Source: Cavia porcellus
Lineage: Eukaryota > Chordata > Mammalia > Rodentia > Caviidae
Assembly (NCBI RefSeq): GCF_034190915.1
Contig: NW_026947486.1
Coordinates: forward strand, 81,014,044-81,078,043
Direction: 5' to 3'
Length of the DNA stretch: 64,000 nt
Shown here: positions 48,996 to 61,689 of the stretch, piece by piece
Numbering within the stretch: position 1 is the stretch's first letter
Layout: each line of letters starts with the position of its first letter
Notes under the pieces: generated by a model
Databases searched by the model: none
Told to the model about the DNA's origin: nothing
The model's input: the letters and a program-made list of their open reading frames with translations, nothing else
Program-made: the position numbers and the translations under genes

Positions 48996-51900
48996 ATGGC
49001 AGCCATGAAACGGAAGCGCAAAAGCCGTGTTGTCCGCTCCCTCAGCCCAGAGTTCTGGGAGCTGGAAATCAGCGCGGGACCTGCACCAGGTGTTTCCGCC
49101 ACAGCCCAGGGTGCTGACTTCAGTGAAGGAGCTCCCGGCTTCGAAGCAGACGACCTCCTCAGTTGCTACCTGGATGATGATGACTCCGATGAGGAAGATC
49201 ATAACCTAACTCAAGAGTTCCACATGAGCCAGGAAGATGACACCAACTCTGACACGGATCAGGGTGAAGAGGAGCCCAAGCAACTGAAGGTGGCTGAGCA
49301 GCGTCCTGCGAATGCCGGGCATCGACAGCCGGACCAACCAAAGCAGCGACCAATGAAGTTTAGCTTCACAGATGGGCAGGTGCAGGTGCTGGAAACTGTT
49401 TTCCAAGACACACATTTCCCAGATGGCCTCAGGAGGTGAGCTTCTGTCTTGGGGGTGCACCCAGGCTTTAGGGGGAATGGGCTCTGTTCCAGCTGACTTT
49501 CTCTGTCTCTCCTGCTGCCCTCTTTCTGCTCTTGAGCTGAGAGCACCTGGAGTCCTCGTGTGCCTGTCTTTGCATGCAGTGTGATGGCGCCTTGTGTGGA
49601 CAAAGTTCAGAGTTTTCTTGCAGTGTTGTTTTGATTCCAGGCTGGAAATGGGTTGGTGGAGACTCCACTTTGTTTTGTTTTCATTTTGTGGTATGAGAAG
49701 CACACACTAGGACTTTGCTGTGAGAACCACTGTGAAGCATAGACATCAGCAGTGCTGGGTATTTTCATGTCATGGTTTAGTTGTCAGCAGTGTCAGCTGT
49801 GTTCACCTTGCTATGAAACAGATCTCTGGAACATTAGACATCTTACAAAAGCAAACTATGCACCTGAAATGCCTCGCATTTCCTCCATCCCCTCAGTTAC
49901 TTACAATGTGGACTGTAGGCTTTTGGTCTGTAAGATTGAGTTCTCTGCAAGCAAGGTCTAAGTACAAGCACAGCCCGTTACTTTTTTTTTTGTGCCCTCT
50001 TGTTTCAGTTCATATATCCCCACTGCACAGCCATCCTTCAGCATGTGTCAAAAGTTCCTTTTTAAATGTCAGGTAATATTCCCTTGCATATATTCATCCT
50101 TGTTGCTCATTCATCTGAGAAGTTGCTTTTGTGAATAGTGCTGTTGTGAATTTGCCTGACAAATAGCTGTGAATATCCAGATTTCAGTGTTTTGGAGACA
50201 TCCTTAGAAATGGAATCATTAAATCATGGAATTCTGTGTTTATGCTTTGAGGCCTCACAAGACTGTTTGCAAGAGAGTATATGGAAACAGACATTCCTTT
50301 TCACAGTGCCCAAGATTCTGGTTTTTCCATGTGCTCAGCATGCTTATGATTTCTCAGGTTTGCTAGTGGTCCAGATGATGGGGTGATGGACATCCCTGTG
50401 GTCGGGATGCCCGTTAGAGGCCAGTCATTTGGAGCCGGTTTCCTCCTGCTTCCTGCTATTCTCTCTAGCCTCTTTGAAGAAATGTCTCACTGAGTCATTT
50501 CTGATGTCTAAACCCCACAGGTGATTTTCCCATATTGTCTTGTGGGAGGTGTTACTGTGTCTCTGTATGAGATGTGTCTTTGCAAATATGTTTTCTCTTT
50601 CTGTGGATTTCTTTTCAATGTCTTGACTGGATTTTTTGGCTCAAGGAAATGTTTATCTTCCACACTGTCAATTTTTTGTAAGTCTTCCTTCTCCTTGTTC
50701 CTATTCTTTTTTGTCTCTTTTGAGACAAGGTCTTGCAGTTCATGGTGGACCTGGGCTCACTTTGTATTCCACGCTGGTCTTGAATTTGCAAAGACCCTCT
50801 TGCCTCAGCCTCCTGAGTGCTGGGATTACAAGCATGAGCCATAATGCCCAGATTTGTATTTTTTGATTGCATGGCCTCAACTGTAAATAAATTTTCCTCA
50901 AAGCCAGAGTGGCTAGAAGAGGATACTTTCGTGCGATAGGCTTGCTCCTCACAAGGAGAGAGGAACTAAGGTTTATGAACGGGGAAGGGAATGAAGCCAA
51001 AGCGGGATAATAATAAGCTACTTATATTAGTAGCTTCTATGAGTTCACAGAAAAAAATTGTGCAGATACCATTTGGAGAATTATTTTTACCAATATCTTG
51101 AAATTTGAGAAACTACTTTGAAGAAACCTCTATGTATTAACTATTGTTAGTCTCTTTTTAAAATTTTGTTATAGTTTTCCATGAAATAAAAATCTGTATT
51201 CTTTTTTATCATAGATTTCTACTTTCAGCATTATTTTCTCAATATAATGCATTTAAATATCCCTGACAGGATAAACTTAAGTAATGTGGGGGCTGAAAGC
51301 AGTGCTGATGAGGGCCTTTTTCTCGGGGAAACAGAAAAATGTTCTTGGGGCCCTGGGAGGGTGATTGCAGTGTGCAGCCCACCACACAGTGCGTGTGTGA
51401 TATTCCAGTCGTGCAGAACACTGCCTGCCTCATCCAGATCACTGAATGTGGAACATTTGTGGTTTTGTCTCCACAGAATGGAGCTGGCAAGTGCCCTGAA
51501 TGTGCCTGAATCCAGAGTGAAGGTCAGTGAACCCTAGAAAAGCCCACTGGCAGGGTGGCCCATCTCCATGTTGCTTAAGGACATAGATTTCCTGGATGTT
51601 GTGAAGCTGGTGTCATTTCTTGTCCTGTCTTGTTGTGCAAGCAAGATTTGAAGTTAGGAGAACTCATAGAGAGAAAATCAAATGAGTCCACGTGGGCTTG
51701 TAGTTCCTTCCCATTACCAGAGGGAACGTGCTTTTTTAAAGAAAAAACAAAACACCAAGGTGCCTTTCTTATCCTGTGTGAGCAGTGAAATGTGTATCTG
51801 GGCACAGAAAATAGAGTGGTGTAATCATACACATTCTTAATACACGAACATGTGTGTAGATCCTTATTACATGGCCTACCTGTTCAATGACTGGACTTAG

Positions 51901-54900
51901 GCCTGAGGAACGCTGCTTGTTCTTATGTTCTGTCAGGTTCTGGTACAGTTTCCTACATTTTCTTTACAGAGCAAGGTGCTTTCCTCTTGTGCAGTGCACC
52001 TTTTGCATTGCAGAGAATAATGTTTGCTGACTGTCCTGTGCAGTATTGTGTTTAGATGTTTTTATCCCTTACTGCATGTACAAGTTATGCACATAAAAGG
52101 AAGTGCCTCAAGTCAGATATTCCTTTGCTCTGAATATTGCAGTGTACATACAATATCAAATTCCCCACTTAGCAAACTATTCATTTCATAACTTAATCAA
52201 ATGCATAGACCTCACGTGTTAAATGGGGAACGTCTGTATGTCTGGATTTGCTAAAGCAGGTTGTCCTCACTGGAGGACTGGTGTATGTTACGGTGCATTT
52301 CCCATGCAGTCGTGTGGGGGCTCAGTTTGAGCTTCAAGGTATCCAAGTGAGTACAGGGGAAGGCAAGGTTAAAGGTGGGTTCTGTTGTGGGAAGCGACTT
52401 GAATGTAAGCATAATAACTTAGGTAAGCATGAGTGTGGTAAGAATCATTTGATGGCTGCATCTGTCTCTCCGATTTTCTCTTTCATGCTGGGCATAGAAC
52501 TCAGGACTTCACATGTCAGTGCCTAGGGCTCTACCACTGAGCTCTTTCTCTAAAGCTAGCATTGATTAATGCTGGGAAGAGAGACTGAACGCACACAGAA
52601 AATGATCTCTAGGCAAGTATCAGATGTCTAGTTGAGCTGAAGGTGTTGAAGGAAGGTAGTGTGAAAGCTTAGTTGCCTGGTTTCCTTTTCTTTGTAAGTT
52701 TATCTAAGGTAAGGGGAGAGTAGAAGCTCCCAATTTAAATTTCTCTGTGTACATTGCAATGTCTATGTGGAAACTTTCCCCAAATAGACAGAATATGGTT
52801 GAGCAGGGCATAGGATTGAAGACTTTAAAATTTGATGTAAATAGTACAATATGGGAAAAGAGTGCTATGGTGCAAAGTTTGGATAACTGAAGAAAGGTGA
52901 AATGGATAGAGAAAAATGCAAGCAATCAAAAGATGCCTTAAAAGTCATAATTAAATTCATAAGTGAAATTTTTAAGAATGGTTTTTAACATGAAGAGGTG
53001 TGCTTTTTCTTTTAGGGTATAATGGTTGAGGGGTTGGGTTTCACAGAACAATAGGTGGCATGGTCCTCATTTTAAGATTAATTTGACCTGGACATAATTT
53101 CCCAGAGCTCCCTTTGCTTCTGGCAGTGCTGAGCAGAATGAGAGGTCCTGGGGTCAGAGAAAACCTTTGTGAGATGGAAGAGCCCAGGAGATGCAGCATA
53201 AAAAGCAGGGTGTGGGTGAGAAAATCAGGATGAGCTCATCAGCAGCGCTGTTGCAGAGTTCAGGACAGAGAGCAGTGGGGAAATGGGCTGAGCATGTGCT
53301 GATGGGGCTCAGGGAAAGCCCAGCACAGCGGGACACTGAGCGCTGACATCCCATTGCACAGGCCTGGTCCACACAGGTTGTCTCAGCTGGGAGATGCAGG
53401 GAGGGGATGGGGAGGATTTTCTCAGGGTCCCTGACAAATCCCACTGCACAGATGATCCGAGATGTGGAGGGGATTTCACCGTCCCCTGGCTGTGTAGCTC
53501 TCTGTCTGGAGTCCTGAGGGAACAGGAGCTGCATAAACTTGTGAATGAGGGGAAAGTTCTCAATGTGTCCAATCTCTGCAGCTTGAAGTTCCCAAGAACG
53601 TTGCGAGTGGTCCCCCCTCTCATGTGCTGCATTATAGGACTGGTAGGAAACGAGGCTCCAGAAACAGACCTGATGTCAGCTCACCTGCGACAGTGCGCTG
53701 TGCACGCTGCTGTGTAGATGCAGAGGCCACCCAGTGGACACTTTGCATCCTGTGCCCACCCGTTCTGCTGCCCTGGGTTTCTTGAGAAGTGTATCGTTGT
53801 GGGAAAGCTGGTGTGAGTCAGGGAGAGTAGGCCCTGTGGGTGATTACAGCTTGTAGTGTGGGAGCTTTGCAAATCATTAAGTCCTTGGGAATTGTCCAGA
53901 ACTGGTAGTCCAAGAGGGCACACTGATATATGACATAGTTGTTGGTCTGGCTGCAGAGGACTGTGTAGCAGAGTTTTAAAGAGGACAAATTCTGTGGCCC
54001 CTTCTGCTCCTCACTCACTGCTGGGGACTCCTCTTCCTGAAACACTTCCACTTTTGAGCCTTGGGAACCAGGGCTGGGCTGTGGTTGCCCAGCTGAGGCA
54101 GTGGGCCTTTGGGTGCCAGGCAGGCTGATATAGTACCTGGAAGAGTTGATGAAATGCAGTGAGCTGACTTTGTTGTAGGGATGTGGCAGGTTGGAGTGAG
54201 CAGGAAGGACATTGGTGACCATGGTGATGCTCTTGCCCCTGAAGTCTTGGAGGCCAAGGATTTGGGAGTTTCAGTTCACTTGGAATGATAGGTTGTTAAC
54301 TTGCCCTATACAACAGGCTACAAGTCACAGCACTCTCCAGGCTCCCTGTCCCACTGACTGCCTTCAGCTGTCAAGGGGCTACAGAGGATGAAGGGTCCTC
54401 AACTTACCTTGAATGGAGCCTCTTTCAAAAAGGCCCACATATTCCATCCTGCCAGTACTTTCCTTCTCACTGAAGATGGGATTTTCCAACTGGGAGCTCC
54501 CTACGGGCTGAGGACTTTATCTACAGGTCACTGGGTGCCATACAAATGCCCCCACACTTGGTGAAGCAGGAGCCAGCTCGGCAGCCTCAGGTCAGCACTC
54601 AGGATGCTCTGTGGCTTCATCTGCGTTTGAGCCCTGGAGCTCACAACGTGTCCTGGAGCAACCTTTTACGTAGGCCTACATGCCACAGTTTGAAGAAAAC
54701 ATTCAGAAATTGTGAGGTGGGAAGCATAGTGGAGACCTTCTAGGCCTTTTCCTGAGCAGGGCACATAGTTATTGCTCACTAAGGATGTGAAAGAAGAAGT
54801 GTGACTGTATTTCTACAGTTACTTTTATTTTCCTTATGTTCAAATGGAATCAAGGGCCTGTGCAGACTGGGCCTGTGGTCCCCTCTGATGTCCACCCTCA

Positions 54901-55159
54901 GACCTCTAAGGTCTGAAGAAAGTAGCTTCCCCTGAAATCTTGTCAGTTGCATAAGAAGTTATATGGTGTGCGTGTTCCATTATGATAACGATTTCTGTCT
55001 ACTAACTCTGTCAGTTTTGCCCTCTGCCCTCAGGTTTGGTTCAACAATCGGAGAACCAAATACTGGAAAGCTCAGAGGGAAACTCTGCTCAAGAGTGCAC
55101 CACCACCTGATTCCCAGGACTACACTGTCACTGAGGAGGAGGAGGCAGAACCGCTGTAG
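48996..55159 (+). CDS. Gene 6: class I Rhox-like homeobox protein, intact (3 exons)
   Basis: Exons are 48996-49435, 51477-51522 (46 bp) and 55034-55159, totalling 612 nt and 203 residues. The start is M-A-A-M; the frame is open further upstream but without a better-supported ATG. Positions 4-10 are very basic (M-K-R-K-R-K-S) where gene 4 is acidic, a possible extra nuclear-localisation signal. S-L-S-P-E-F-W and an acidic D/E run (about residues 61-68) follow. The homeodomain is at about 117-176 with F8, L16, F20, W48, F49, N50, N51 and R53. Two substitutions in the recognition helix, A54T and R57W, set it apart from genes 1 and 4. The tail is glutamate-rich and ends A-E-P-L. Splice sites are canonical. 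Exon 2 and its 5' flank are almost identical to gene 4, suggesting gene conversion. Confidence 0.87.
50690..50860 (-). repeat. Antisense B1-like SINE in gene 6 intron 1
   Basis: TTTTGAGACAAGGTCTTGCA and GCCTCAGCCTCCTGAGTGCT; equivalent to the SINE in introns 1 of genes 1 and 4. Confidence 0.8.
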
Positions 55160-55260
55160 GAGGCTGTCTTTTTTGAAGAAGCCGATTGTGCTTGGAGATT
55201 TTTTTTCTTGTCAACAATGTTTGTCTGTTTGATGGTTCTCTCCATAGCACTTGTATTTGC

Positions 55261-55266
55261 AATAAA
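55261..55266 (+). terminator. Poly(A) signal of gene 6
   Basis: AATAAA about 100 bp after the TAG stop. Confidence 0.75.
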
Positions 55267-55544
55267 GTTGTGAATTCTTAAGATTTGTATTTTCCTTTCT
55301 TTAGGTGTTTGTTACAGATGGATAAAATGTGCTCAGCAAGCCTCATTTTAACTGAATGATGATGAGGTCTCCTATGATGAAATGTCTTCTTGAGTCACCA
55401 TCAAAAGGCCTTGGAAATCAGTATGCTAAGTGCCATACTGAGTTATCAGTGACCCACATTTTATACTTAATTCACTGTGTACAGAAGCATGACCATAGAC
55501 TCCCCAGCAGTGTGCTGTCATTTAGGGACCTACCCTGTGTGTCC

Positions 55545-56220
55545 TCTTTTATTATTATTTTTGTCTCCTGTTTGGTTTTTTGAGACAAGGTCTTACTATG
55601 TAGTTGAGGGTGGCTTTGAACTTGTGATGTAGCCCAGGCTTCCTTGCAACTGGCAGCAATCCTCCTGCCTCAGCCTCCCGAATGCTGAGTTTACAGGTGT
55701 ATGTCTTGGCACTCAGCTCCATTATTGCTTTTCAAATGCCTGCCCGATATGAACTGGCTTCCCTGAATATTATTCTTCAATACTAGATTCTGTCTTCCTT
55801 TTTCAAAGGTTTTCCTTCCACACTTCATTCACAGCGGCATTTACAATCAAGTACATCTGAGGAACAGCATCTTTAGCACTATTATTGTTATTATTGCCTC
55901 CTTTTTGGTTTTTTGAGACAAGGTTTTATGATGTAGTTCAGGCTGGCTTTGAACTCGCTATGTAGCACAGACTGGCATGTACCTGGCCGTGATTCTCCTG
56001 CCTCAGCATCCTAAGTGCTGGGGTTTCAGGTGTACATCACTTTGTCCAGCTCCATTCTCGCTTTTCAAATGCATGTCCAATGTCAATTGATTTCCCTGAA
56101 TATTACTCTGCAAAGGCTAGATTCTGGCTCCCAGTTTCAAAGGTTTTCCTTCCACACTTCACTCACCAGAGGACTTACAACCAAGCATACCTCAGGAACA
56201 GCGTCTTTGGCAGTATTTTC
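55545..56220. repeat. Local tandem duplication (about 333 bp) including an antisense SINE
   Basis: An antisense B1-like SINE (about 55560-55710) plus flank ending near 55875 is repeated at about 55880-56220. Anchor words such as CTTTTCAAATGC (about 55728 and 56061) and GGTTTTCCTTCCACACTTCA (about 55808 and 56143) recur at the same spacing. The gene 4-5 spacer has one copy (about 36880-37200). Confidence 0.75.
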
Positions 56221-56229
56221 AAAGTCACA

Positions 56230-59100
56230 TTGTTCTGTATGAATCATCAAAAGTGTACAGAAAGCCAGGACCTGACCCTGCACTTGCAGCCCAGTGCTGT
56301 GGTCCTGCACCTGCTCAGGACCTGCTTCCAACCTCTTTCTCTTGTCACAAACCCCATCTGAGAGCAAGGATTCCCTACTGTGTTCATTGAAATCCTGGGA
56401 GCACATCTTCCTGGGTGTCCTGTGGGCCTGGGCTCCACCCTGATGCCCGAGGGCTCCAGACCCAACAGCCTGGCTTCCCCTAGGTGGCCTTTGGGTCAGG
56501 GCGGGTGGGCAGAGGCCCTAGGAGAGAGAATGAGGCCTGGGCAGCCCCTGCCCCCTGAGAACCGTGCTGCCTTGGAGGTGGAGGCGGCACTCAGCTTGCA
56601 GCCTGGCTCCGGTGTCAAGAGGCAGGTGGCTGGATACTTGCAGGGATTCCCCACTTACAGCCCTGTACACTGCCAGGAGCTGAGGGAGGGAATGCTGAGT
56701 GTGTCGAGCTGTGATTTAGAGTATACAGTTGCCCGTGGAAGAAATCCTGAATGTTTTCTCAGGAAGTACAGCACTGCAGAGTATAAGCAAACAAGATTGC
56801 ATCCCAGAATGCAATCCTAGACCTTTGCTCAGAGAACCCAGAAATCCTCCCAGTGCAAGGCTCTGGAGGCACCAGTGGCTCCCACAGGTTGTGCCTGGCC
56901 CCCCTGTACACTTCTGGCTGCAGGGCCTCCACACAGGCTCAGGGCTTGTGTGTGCTGGTCACCTCCTGTGCACCTGGATTAGTTCCCGTAATTCCCTGCC
57001 TCCTGCTCCATCCTTGTCCACCCTGTATGTCTGGAAATATCTACCGATCTGCCTTGGCAAAATAAAACAGTTTTATAGCAAACAGTTGGGCTTCAGGACA
57101 GCTGAAACCCACTGTAGTTCTTCCTGCATGAAGAACTTTGCTCTGAGAGGCGTTAATATGCTGAATGTTCAAAACAAATTTTAACAGATGGATGCATTTT
57201 TGTCAGGATGTGAAAAAGGACCTTGGGGTCTTGCAATCAGATACTTCTCCACACTGTCTATTTTTCCCTGTGTAACAGTGCTGCAGTACATTGCTGAGCC
57301 TGGCCCTCCACTTGCAATCTTCCCTCCTCAGGACCCCATACAGCTAAGAGTACAGGAATAGGCCATTGTCAGGCTACAGACCCAGGGGACCCTCATCCTC
57401 ATACACAAGTATCAGACTGGAAAACACCAATCGTTACTGTCCAAAGTGCACATAGAAAGCTTTAGCAAGAATAGAACACTGCTTTTGAAAAAGATAACTG
57501 AGTTGTTCACCCTGAGAGGAGTCTGCACACTCTCCCTCCTGACAGACTCCCTGGGCTTCCCTCAGTGAGTGAAGCTATTACGGTGCAGGGAGCCTGTGTA
57601 TTTGGGAGACACTGTCAGCTCCACCTCCATAGACATTCCCAGGGCAGGCGGAGAGGCTGCCTGCTGCGCCCTTGCTGGGACACTCTGAAAATTGCCTCCC
57701 TATCATGTTTCACTTTGCTCTTCTCGTCCTTTCATTCCTTTTTTCCACCCTCCATCCTTTTTCCCTGTGTCATTTCCCTTTTTTTTCCTTTTAAGATTCT
57801 GTGCTGTTATTTTTTAGACACCTGGGTGGGTCCAGTGTGGAGTAGGAAGTGCTGTCTGACTGTCCTTGTACCACTCCATTGTGGATGAGTGCTGTCTCCC
57901 TTCTGTAGTCAAGTTAGATCTCTGACCAAGACATTCAGGCTGGTGGTGTTTCCACCCAACTTCTCAGTTAATTCCAGGTTTCTTTCATTGCCCTTAATCA
58001 AAGATAAGCTCCCTGGACATCAGCAGGCCAGAGCTAAAGTGCACCTGGGAGTGAAGGTGGTATAAGGGCATCACTACTGTGGATCTTAAGGCCTGCACCT
58101 GAGTTGCCCAGAGACATTCTCAGGAATCACTCCACGATTCTAGCCTCCAATTCCCGGGGCACCATTTATGACCTGAGAAGCTTGTCCTGCCCAAAAGGGA
58201 GCAAATATTGCTGGCCTCTAAAATTCTGTTACCCCTGACCATCCCCAACCTCACCGCAAAGCCTTCTGTCTGTGATTTCCTCCACTGGGGACAGAGTTTT
58301 CCTTCCTTGTTCATTTCCTCTCTCCCTGCACAGCATTAGAGGATGGAGCTATAGCCCTAAGTACTTGCTGAGCATGAACTCCTATATCTTCAGTACAACA
58401 GGAACAGGGAGGACCACAGTGCGGTGAGGACTCCTGCATGGGATGAGCAGTGTGCAGGGTTTACATTTTGGCTCTGGAGTCTTTGGCTCCTATGCGGAGA
58501 AGGTAGACTTTCCCAAGGGGGTCAGGTTCCATTCACAGCTCCTCTCAGCAGGCACAGAACCACAAATTCCAGAATTGCCTCAGGGAGCTGAGTAGGCTCT
58601 GCTTTAAGGCAGACTGGGGAGCTGCGAACCAACAGCTCCTTGGAGTGAGACCAGCACAATCAGGAGCTCTTGCTCTGTGCAGACAGCACTGTATACAGGG
58701 AGGGGCCAAAGACAATCTCCCAGCCTTCCCATAAGAGATCTCGGCCCCACTCCTTGCAATCAGCTTGCAGCCCAGCATGCTCCCTTCCTCAATTATCTCT
58801 CAAATTTCCGTGCCCAGTATGTGAGCTAAGGAGAGTGCAGAGGCATTTGGCGCATGCCCAGTATCAATGATTTTGTTCTCGGTGGCGGGCTCCACTTCTT
58901 GCCATGCACTGCCTCCCTTAGTTTTCCTATTGTGTAACTCCCTTGCACAGCAACTGGTTGGAAGCAGACAGCCAATTGCAGCCTTCAGGGATGGTCTAGG
59001 AGACCTGAGCTTGCCCAATCCAGTGTAGGGCCTATGTAACCATTTGCGCAGCAAGGGGCCAACATTTTGCCAGCACGTTGTTCCCAAGAGACACGTAGTG
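56230..59100 (+). repeat. Class II upstream block, copy before gene 7
   Basis: From about 56600 it matches the full-length block before gene 3, including the part missing from gene 5 (about 57490-58260). No gene recognised in it. Confidence 0.6.
58972..59093 (+). promoter_or_regulatory. CCAAT box and proximal motif of gene 7
   Basis: CCAAT at 58972-58976 and CACGTTGTTCCCAAGAGACA at 59074-59093, 61 bp before the ATG. Both match gene 3 in position. Confidence 0.45.
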
Positions 59101-61054
59101 TTTGCTTGCTTTTGTGAAGGAGGAGGCTTTGTGTCCTTTGATGCCTAGCAGCCATGGAGGAGGAGCGTCACTACTATGATCCCCGATACCTCCCCCTGCA
59201 GTATTGGATGAAACAACCCAGTGCCTGGCCTGTACCGGCTGTCCCCACATGGGCCACGGGTGCCGCGGGTGCTGACAGCAGTACAGAAGCTCTCGGCCTT
59301 CTGCGGGTCTAAGATAGCCACAGCGGCCACCTGGGCCATGGTCAACAAGTCCTCGCGAGCCAGACAGCTGATAATGACGGGCACGAGTCTTGGGAGGAGG
59401 AGCAGCCTGAGCAACTGCCACTGGCTGAGCAGGATCCTTCCGATGCCAGGGGTCCCCAGCCGACATGGCCAAGGCGGGCTCGAACCTGCTTCAAGCAGTG
59501 GGAGGTGAGAGAACTGGAAAGCCTGTTCCAATTTACTCAGTACCCGGATGTGTTCGCAAGGTGAGCTGCTGCCTCGGGGAGTCCCTGGGATTTGGGGGGT
59601 GGGCTCTTTTCCTGCTGCCTTTCTATCTCTCTCGCTGCCCTCTTTCCTCTCTTGACCTGAGAGCACTTGGGCTCTTTACCTGCCTGTCTTTGGGCAGGGG
59701 TTGGATGGTACCTCAAGAGGACCACGGTCGAGATTTTACTATGATACCGGCAATCCAGCCTGAAAACTGCTTGGTGGCTACTACTTTGTTTTGTGGCTAT
59801 GAGATGCACACACTAGGAGTTTGTTAAAAGAACCTCTCTGAGGTACAGATATCTGCAGTCTTCATTTTTTTCGCATTGCTGTGCAACACATCTCCAGAAA
59901 CCTCTCCATCTGGCAAAGTAAACCATCCACTTGAAATACCTCCCATTTCCCCCATCCCCTGCTCCTCACAATCAACGTCGTTATATAATTGTACTCTGTG
60001 AGAGGGAGTTGTCTATGAACAGGATCTAAATGCACTTGCAGCCTACTAGGGTATTTGTGCCTGGATATTTCACTACATGAATCCTTAGGGTGCATCCCTG
60101 CTGCTGCATGCATCTGAAGTGCCTTCCTCTTCAAAGTCGAGTAATCTTCCCTTGCGTGGACACAGCCTTATTTCTCATTCATCTGTGAAGAGGTTGCTTT
60201 TGTGAATAGTGCTGTTGTGAACTTCCTTGTCTAATAGCTGGGAGATGCAGATTTCAGTGTTTTGGAGACATCCTCAGAAATTCAATCCCTGGATCATAGG
60301 ATTCTGTTTTTCTGCTTTCAGGACCCAACAGACAGCATAAGAGTTTGCAGGAGCTGACATTCTTTTTTCCAGTGACCAAGGCTCCGGTTTCTCCCTGAGC
60401 TCAGCACACTTGTCATTTCCCAGGTGTTGCTAGTGGTCCAGATGATGGGGTGATGGCCATCCCTGTTTTTGGCGTGTGCGTTAGAGGCTAGTCATTTGGA
60501 GCCTGTTTCCTCCGCTCCTTGCTCCTCTCTCTATTTTCTTTGGAGAAATGTCTCACTGAGTCCTTGCTGATGCCCAGACCTGGAGGGTGTGTTTTGCTTT
60601 TTGACTTAAGAATGGTGGTTCTGTCTCTCCTTCAGGCATGTTTTAGAAATCCTTTCTTCCCCATACTCTTTTTCCTGTTTCAGTGTCTTCACTGGGTCCC
60701 TTGACTCACAAAATATTTGCCTTTGTCACGATCCACTTTATTTTGATGTGTTCCTGGAGTAGTGTCTGCATCTCTAAATAAAATTTCTGTGGACTCTGGA
60801 TCAGCAGAATGAGAGTGTCATCCTATAGTTTTCCTGTATTTAAAATTTCTCCTGTCTTTGTTAACAGAGACGCTCACGTTCCTTTTCAATTCTCAAAATA
60901 ATGTGTTAAACTTATCTCTCAATTTTTACTGCCATCTCGTAAGTGATGAAGAGGGCAACACATTTCTAACTGTAAGTCTTTGAGTTTTAAATGGAGGAAT
61001 ATATACTTGGGTCTGTGTAAGGTGTGCTTGGTAACTTAAAAAGCAGAACACTGT

Positions 61055-61093
<39 letters not shown>
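61055..61093 (+). repeat. (CA)n microsatellite in gene 7 intron 1
   Basis: Nineteen or so CA units followed by TATATG, about 85 bp before exon 2. Confidence 0.9.
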
Positions 61094-61098
<5 letters not shown>

Positions 61099-61689
61099 GA
61101 CAATTCATTCACCCAAAACACTGAATATTTCATAATCAAGACTGAATATAGAACACTGTTTGCTTTGTCTCCACAGACTGGAGCTTGCAAGAGAGCTGAG
61201 CCTGCCTGAATCCAGAGTGAAGGTCAGTAAATCCCAGAAAAGTCATTTGGCAGGGCAGGCAGTCTCCATCCTGCTTCAGGACATGGCTTTCCCTGGGTGT
61301 CGTGAATCTGGTATCTTTCTGTCCTTTCTTACTGTAACGAGCAAGATTTGGTCTTAGGAGCATTCACCGGTAGAAAAGTGAAGAGTAAACCTAGGCGTAT
61401 AGTTCTTTGTCATTATCAGAGAGGATAAGATTTGATAAAAGAAGACAAAAGAAAACAAAAGATCAAGTTGCTTCCCCTATTTTAGAGGCACAATTAATTT
61501 TATATGTGTGCATATAATGCAGAGAGCTGTAATTTTATAAATTCATAATTCAGGGACTAGCACATTTTGTATGTATCCACTAACTTAAATACACCGGTTT
61601 GTAGAGCTGTATCCTATAGGGTGTACTTCTGTGTGCACTCATGTGGGGCCTTAGTGTGACCTTGAAAGTATTCAAAAGGGTGCAGGAAG

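Noticed and set aside
56380..57184. Overlapping frames of about 150 codons before gene 7
   Set aside because: The paralogous upstream blocks show different frames and stops; no similarity to a known protein is seen.
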